Below are positions 11,804 to 16,191 of a stretch of DNA of 16,191 nt, piece after piece. Source of the stretch: an uncultured Catenibacterium sp. (lineage in GTDB: Bacteria > Bacillota_I > Bacilli_A > Erysipelotrichales > Coprobacillaceae); the NCBI GenBank assembly GCA_900540685.1, contig UQGS01000048.1, forward strand, positions 1-16,191, given 5' to 3'. Made by a program: the position numbers and the translations under genes. The notes below the pieces were generated by a model. It was not told the DNA's origin. It saw nothing but the letters and a program-made list of their open reading frames with translations, and did no database searches. Positions within the stretch are counted from its first letter, which is position 1. Every line of letters starts with the position of its first letter.

Positions 11804-13729
11804 ATGGAAGAAAAAGTAGAACATTATGATGAATCCGATATTCAAGTCTTAGAAGGGCTAGAAGCCGTTAGAAAGAGACCTGGTATGTATATCGGGACAA
11901 CGTCTGCAAGAGGTTTACATCATCTTGTATGGGAAATAGTGGATAACTCTATCGATGAAGCACTCGCAGGCTTCTGTAATAAGATTAGAGTTGTATTATT
12001 ACCAGGTGATGTTGTAAAGGTCATTGATAATGGTCGTGGTATGCCTACTGGTATGAATGCGAAGACAGGTAAGAATACAATTGAAACTATTTTTACTGTA
12101 TTACATGCCGGTGGTAAATTCGGAGGAGGAGGCTATAAGGTCTCTGGTGGTCTACATGGTGTAGGTGCCTCTGTTGTAAATGCCTTGAGTGAATGGCTAG
12201 AAGTTTATGTTCACCGTGAAGGACATATTTACTATCAACGTTTTGAAAATGGTGGAACACCTGTTGGTTCTTTAAAGGTTGTAGGAGATTGTGATTTAGA
12301 AGAAACAGGAACAACTGTAATATTTAAGGCTGATCCTGAAATCTTTACTGAAACAACAGTTTATGATTATGGAACACTTAGTCAAAGATTAAGAGAGTTA
12401 GCTTTCTTAAATAAAGGCTTAAAGCTTGTATTAGAGGATGAAAGATTAGATCCTGCAAAAGTAGATGAATATCATTATGAAGGTGGTTTAAGAGAGTATG
12501 TCGCTTTCTTAAATAAGAATAAGACACCATTACATGATCGTATTATTGATTGTGAAGATACAATGAATGATATTTCCGTGGAAATAGCCATGCAGTACAA
12601 TGATGGTTATCAGCCAAATATCTATTCATTCTGTAATAATATTAATACACACGAAGGTGGAACACATGAAGAAGGTTTCCGTTTAGCTTTAACACGTGTT
12701 ATTAATAACTATGCAAAGAGTCATAACTTCTTAAAGGATAAAGATGAGTCTTTAAGTGGTGATGACTGTCGTGAAGGTTTAACTGCGATTGTATCAGTTA
12801 AGCATCCTGATCCTCAGTATGAAGGACAGACAAAGACTAAATTAGGTAATGCAGAAGTAAGAAAGATTGTTTCTACTATTCTTGCGAATGCATTAGATAA
12901 GTTCTTATTAGAAAATCCTGATACTGCGAAGATTATCATGGATAAAGTCACATTGGCTTCTAAGGCAAGAATGGCAGCGAAGCGTGCAAGAGAAATGACA
13001 AGAAGAAAGACAGCTTTAGATGTCTCTAATCTTCCTGGTAAGCTTGCAGATTGTTCTTCTAAGGATCCAAGTGAATGTGAAATCTTCATTGTCGAAGGGG
13101 ACTCTGCCGGAGGTAGTGCGAAATCTGGTAGAGATAGAAAGATTCAGGCTATTCTTCCTTTAAGAGGTAAGATCTTGAATGTTGAAAAAGCACGTTTAGA
13201 AAGAATTCTTGGTAATGCGGAAATTAGATCTATGATTACCGCATTTGGTACTGGTATTGGTGATGAGTTTGATATCAATAAACTACGTTATCATAAGATT
13301 GTCATCATGACCGATGCCGATGTCGATGGGGGTCATATTAGAATCTTAATGTTGACTTTCTTATATCGTTACTTAAAGCCATTGATTGAGAATGGTTATG
13401 TTTATGCCGCTCAGCCACCTCTTTATTTATTAAGACATGGTAAGGATGATCATTATTTATATAGTGATTATGAGTTAGATAAACTTAAAGAAGAACTTGG
13501 TCCTAATGCGAAATATACAATTCAGCGTTATAAAGGGCTAGGTGAAATGAATCCAGAACAGCTATGGGAAACAACTATGAATCCTGAAAATCGTGTATTA
13601 AATAGAATTCAGTTAGATGATGCAATGCAGGCTGATCAGCTATTTGATATGTTGATGGGTGAACGTGTTGAACCTAGAAGAGATTTCATTAGAGAAAATG
13701 CGAAGTATGTAGAAAATCTTGATATTTAA
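11804..13729 (+). CDS. gyrB: DNA gyrase subunit B
   Basis: The ATPase subunit of gyrase, which with GyrA introduces negative supercoils. The 641-residue protein has the GHKL ATPase motifs EIVDNSIDEA (44-53), VIDNGRGMP (73-81) and GGLHGVGASVVNA (115-127). Its TOPRIM domain has VEGDSAGG (430-437) with the catalytic Glu431, and the metal-binding DADVDG (Asp504, Asp506, Asp508). The C-terminal 'QRYKGLGEMNPEQLW' is present. ATG follows the recF stop with no gap and uses an SD within recF. Its length is that of Gram-positive GyrB, without the proteobacterial insertion. Confidence 0.98.
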   Translation: MEEKVEHYDESDIQVLEGLEAVRKRPGMYIGTTSARGLHHLVWEIVDNSIDEALAGFCNKIRVVLLPGDVVKVIDNGRGMPTGMNAKTGKNTIETIFTVLHAGGKFGGGGYKVSGGLHGVGASVVNALSEWLEVYVHREGHIYYQRFENGGTPVGSLKVVGDCDLEETGTTVIFKADPEIFTETTVYDYGTLSQRLRELAFLNKGLKLVLEDERLDPAKVDEYHYEGGLREYVAFLNKNKTPLHDRIIDCEDTMNDISVEIAMQYNDGYQPNIYSFCNNINTHEGGTHEEGFRLALTRVINNYAKSHNFLKDKDESLSGDDCREGLTAIVSVKHPDPQYEGQTKTKLGNAEVRKIVSTILANALDKFLLENPDTAKIIMDKVTLASKARMAAKRAREMTRRKTALDVSNLPGKLADCSSKDPSECEIFIVEGDSAGGSAKSGRDRKIQAILPLRGKILNVEKARLERILGNAEIRSMITAFGTGIGDEFDINKLRYHKIVIMTDADVDGGHIRILMLTFLYRYLKPLIENGYVYAAQPPLYLLRHGKDDHYLYSDYELDKLKEELGPNAKYTIQRYKGLGEMNPEQLWETTMNPENRVLNRIQLDDAMQADQLFDMLMGERVEPRRDFIRENAKYVENLDI

Positions 13730-13743
13730 GGAAGGAGAAAGTC

Positions 13744-16191
13744 ATGGAACAAAGAGGTATTAAAGATATACAGTTAACAGGTGAAATGAAGAAATCATTC
13801 ATGGAATATGCGATGAGTGTTATTGTGGCTAGAGCTCTTCCTGATGCGAAAGATGGTTTAAAGCCGGTACAGAGACGTATTATTCATGGTATGAATGAAT
13901 TAGGCTGTTATAGTGATAAGCCTTATAAGAAGTCTGCACGTATTGTTGGGGAAGTAATGGGGAAATATCACCCACATGGTGATAGTTCTATTTATGAAGC
14001 CCTTGTACGTATGGCACAGGATTTCTCTTATAGATATATGTTAGTAGATGGACATGGTAACTTTGGTTCTATTGATGGTGATGGCGCTGCCGCAATGCGT
14101 TATACAGAATCAAGAATGTCTAAGATTGCGATGGAAATGGTAAGAGATATCAACAAGGATACTGTTGATTTTGTCCCTAACTATGATGGTGAAGAAAAGG
14201 AGCCTAATGTGCTTCCTTCTCGTATTCCAAACTTATTAATTAATGGTTCTACTGGTATTGCGGTAGGTATGGCAACAAATATTCCTTCACATAACTTAGG
14301 TGAAGTCATTGATGCGATTCTAGCGGTTTCTAAGAACCCTGATATCACAATTACAGAGTTGATGGATAATTATATCCCTGGTCCTGATTTTCCTACAGGT
14401 GCTTATATTTTAGGCCGTGGGGCTATTAAGAAAGCTTATGAGACTGGGAATGGCCTTATTGTCATGAGAGCAAAGACTGATATTGAGGATATCGGCAGCA
14501 ATAAGAAAGCAATCATCGTAACTGAATTACCATATATGGTCAATAAGGCACGTTTAATTGAAAAGATTGCAGCTCATGTCAAAGAAAAGAATATCGATGG
14601 TATTACAGAATTAAGAGATGAATCTGACCGTGAAGGTATTCGTATCGTTATTGAATTAAGAAGAGATGTACAGCCAGAAGTTATTTTAAATCAGTTATAT
14701 AAGTTAACTGCATTACAGACTACTTTTGGTGTCAACAATATTGCGTTAGTGAATGGTGAACCTAAGACATTGTCTTTAAAAGAAATGATTAATGTTTATT
14801 TAGAACACCAGGAAGATGTGATTCGTAGAAGAACATTATTTGATTTAAAGAAGGCAGAAGATCGTGCACATATCTTAGATGGTTTAAAGCGTGCCATTGA
14901 TCAGATTGATGCGATTATTAATTTAATTAGAAGTTCTCGTACAACTGAAATCATTCAGCAGAGATTAATGGATGAATTTGATATGTCTGAAAGACAGGCA
15001 AAGGCAATCCGTGAAATGCAGTTACAAAGACTAGCTGGATTAGAAAGAGAAAAGATTGAGAATGAATTAAATGCATTATTAGAAACAATCGCAGATTTAA
15101 AAGATATTCTTGCGAATAAAGAAAGAATTATTGCGATTATTGATCAGGAACTTCTTGAAATCAAAGCCAAGTATGGTGATAAGAGAAGAACTGAAATCAT
15201 CCAGGGTTCATTTGATATTGAAGATGAAGATTTAATTCCAGAAGAAGATGTCGTTATCTCTTTAACTAATAATGGTTATGTAAAACGTATGCCTATTGAT
15301 ACTTATAAAGCTCAAAATAGAGGTGGTAAAGGTATTAAGGGTATGAGTACAAATAATGATGATGTTGTAGATTCATTAATGAATATGTCAACACATGATG
15401 ATTTATTGATCTTTACTAACTTTGGTAAGGTATATCGAATGAAGGGATATAATATTCCTGAATTTGGTAGACAAGCAAAGGGTCTTCCTATTATCAACTT
15501 ATTGAATATGGATAAGGATGAACAGGTAAAGACTATGATCTCTATTACACCTTCTGAAGTAGATGAATCACATTTCTTATTCTTTGTGACTAAGGATGGT
15601 TTAGTGAAGAGAACTGGATTACCTGAATTCGAAAATATCAGACAGTCTGGTAAACTTGCCCTTACATTACGTGAAGGTGATGAATTAGTTGATGTTAAGT
15701 TAACTAATGGTAAGAGTGAAATTCTTCTTGCAGCTGCCAATGGTAAAGCAATTCGTTTTGATGAAAATGATGTAAGACCAATGGGACGTTCTGCAAGTGG
15801 TGTGAAGGGTATGAATGTAGATGATAGTCATATTATTGGTGTGACTACAAATACTGAAGGACAGAACATCTTAATCATTACTGAAAAGGGTTATGGTAAG
15901 ATGTCACCACTAGAAGAATATCGTTTATCTAAACGTGGTGGTAAAGGTGTTAAGACTGTTAATATTACTGAGAAGAATGGTGAATTAGTCAGCATTAAAG
16001 CCGTAGAAGGCAATGAAGACTTAATGATCATTACAAATGAAGGTATTATTATCAGATTACCAATGGAACAGGTAAAGAGTGCTGGAAGAGCTACACAGGG
16101 TGTAAGACTTATTAAAGTAGGTGAAGGTGCTTCTGTTTCTAGTATTACAGTAGTAGATAAAGAATCGGAAGAAGAAACGACTGAAGAATAG
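13744..16191 (+). CDS. gyrA: DNA gyrase subunit A
   Basis: The DNA-cleaving subunit of gyrase. The 815-residue protein has the catalytic Tyr120 in AAMRYTESR, and the quinolone region HPHGDSSIYE (76-85), with Ser81 and Glu85 at the two main resistance sites. This is the susceptible-type pattern of Gram-positive bacteria. The C-terminal domain has the wrapping GyrA-box as QNRGGKG (524-530; the canonical form is QRRGG(K/R)G) and further repeats such as 'SKRGGKGVK' and 'GRATQGVR'. It ends in an acidic tail, EESEE-like. GGAGAAAG-type SD precedes ATG, 14 bases after gyrB. The stop codon TAG is the last codon of the window, so the terminator is not visible. Confidence 0.98.
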   Translation: MEQRGIKDIQLTGEMKKSFMEYAMSVIVARALPDAKDGLKPVQRRIIHGMNELGCYSDKPYKKSARIVGEVMGKYHPHGDSSIYEALVRMAQDFSYRYMLVDGHGNFGSIDGDGAAAMRYTESRMSKIAMEMVRDINKDTVDFVPNYDGEEKEPNVLPSRIPNLLINGSTGIAVGMATNIPSHNLGEVIDAILAVSKNPDITITELMDNYIPGPDFPTGAYILGRGAIKKAYETGNGLIVMRAKTDIEDIGSNKKAIIVTELPYMVNKARLIEKIAAHVKEKNIDGITELRDESDREGIRIVIELRRDVQPEVILNQLYKLTALQTTFGVNNIALVNGEPKTLSLKEMINVYLEHQEDVIRRRTLFDLKKAEDRAHILDGLKRAIDQIDAIINLIRSSRTTEIIQQRLMDEFDMSERQAKAIREMQLQRLAGLEREKIENELNALLETIADLKDILANKERIIAIIDQELLEIKAKYGDKRRTEIIQGSFDIEDEDLIPEEDVVISLTNNGYVKRMPIDTYKAQNRGGKGIKGMSTNNDDVVDSLMNMSTHDDLLIFTNFGKVYRMKGYNIPEFGRQAKGLPIINLLNMDKDEQVKTMISITPSEVDESHFLFFVTKDGLVKRTGLPEFENIRQSGKLALTLREGDELVDVKLTNGKSEILLAAANGKAIRFDENDVRPMGRSASGVKGMNVDDSHIIGVTTNTEGQNILIITEKGYGKMSPLEEYRLSKRGGKGVKTVNITEKNGELVSIKAVEGNEDLMIITNEGIIIRLPMEQVKSAGRATQGVRLIKVGEGASVSSITVVDKESEEETTEE

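Noticed and set aside
15312..15740. 142-codon minus-strand frame inside gyrA
   Set aside because: It is a shadow of a conserved gyrA segment with no SD or recognisable protein.
1..16191. tRNA, rRNA, prophage or CRISPR loci
   Set aside because: I looked for them on both strands and saw no cloverleaf, rRNA or array sequence.

Overview
This is a replication-origin neighbourhood of a low-GC Gram-positive bacterium. The order rpmH-rnpA-yidC-jag on one strand, and dnaA-dnaN-yaaA-recF-gyrB-gyrA on the other, is the classic Firmicutes oriC layout, with genes on both sides transcribed away from the origin. High A+T content, GGAGG-type ribosome binding sites and the protein sequences fit Firmicutes. 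An Erysipelotrichia-type gut organism is my best guess, but that is inference and no marker here proves it.

Left accessory part (1-2490). The window opens in a broken IS transposase remnant (minus strand). Next comes a tiny 28-codon gene for a single-span hydrophobic peptide, which begins at TTG behind a perfect Shine-Dalgarno and ends before a bidirectional hairpin. About 300 bases without a gene follow, holding a long inverted repeat. Then comes an AlbA_2/Schlafen-type putative regulator with an internal Asn-x-Gln repeat tract and a C-terminal winged helix. Between it and mnmE lie short AT-rich repeats, then a well-formed sigma-A promoter driving an orphan ~90-nt RNA that ends in its own terminator. 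I do not recognise this RNA family.

Left core arm (2491-7221, minus strand). rpmH, rnpA, yidC and jag form a closely packed cluster with an attenuator-like hairpin after rpmH and a terminator after jag. A MATE transporter then precedes mnmE, driven by a candidate extended -10 promoter that abuts the jag terminator. mnmG, which usually follows mnmE, is not next to it; the accessory part takes its place. YidC carries Asn where the conserved groove Arg is expected.

oriC and right arm (7222-16191, plus strand). About 520 bases with many DnaA-box-like 9-mers precede dnaA. The dnaA-dnaN gap holds two perfect, directly abutting DnaA boxes and an A/T-only tract, so the origin looks bipartite as in Bacillus subtilis. 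dnaA and dnaN supply the initiator and sliding clamp and end at a strong terminator. An extended -10 promoter then starts yaaA-recF-gyrB-gyrA, which overlap or abut and look co-transcribed. gyrA ends exactly at the window edge.

Together the core genes cover initiation, processivity, recombination repair and supercoiling on one side, and ribosome/RNase P/tRNA modification and membrane insertion on the other. The most unusual items are the orphan RNA, the toxin-like peptide, the YidC Arg-to-Asn change and two matching terminator-promoter modules.
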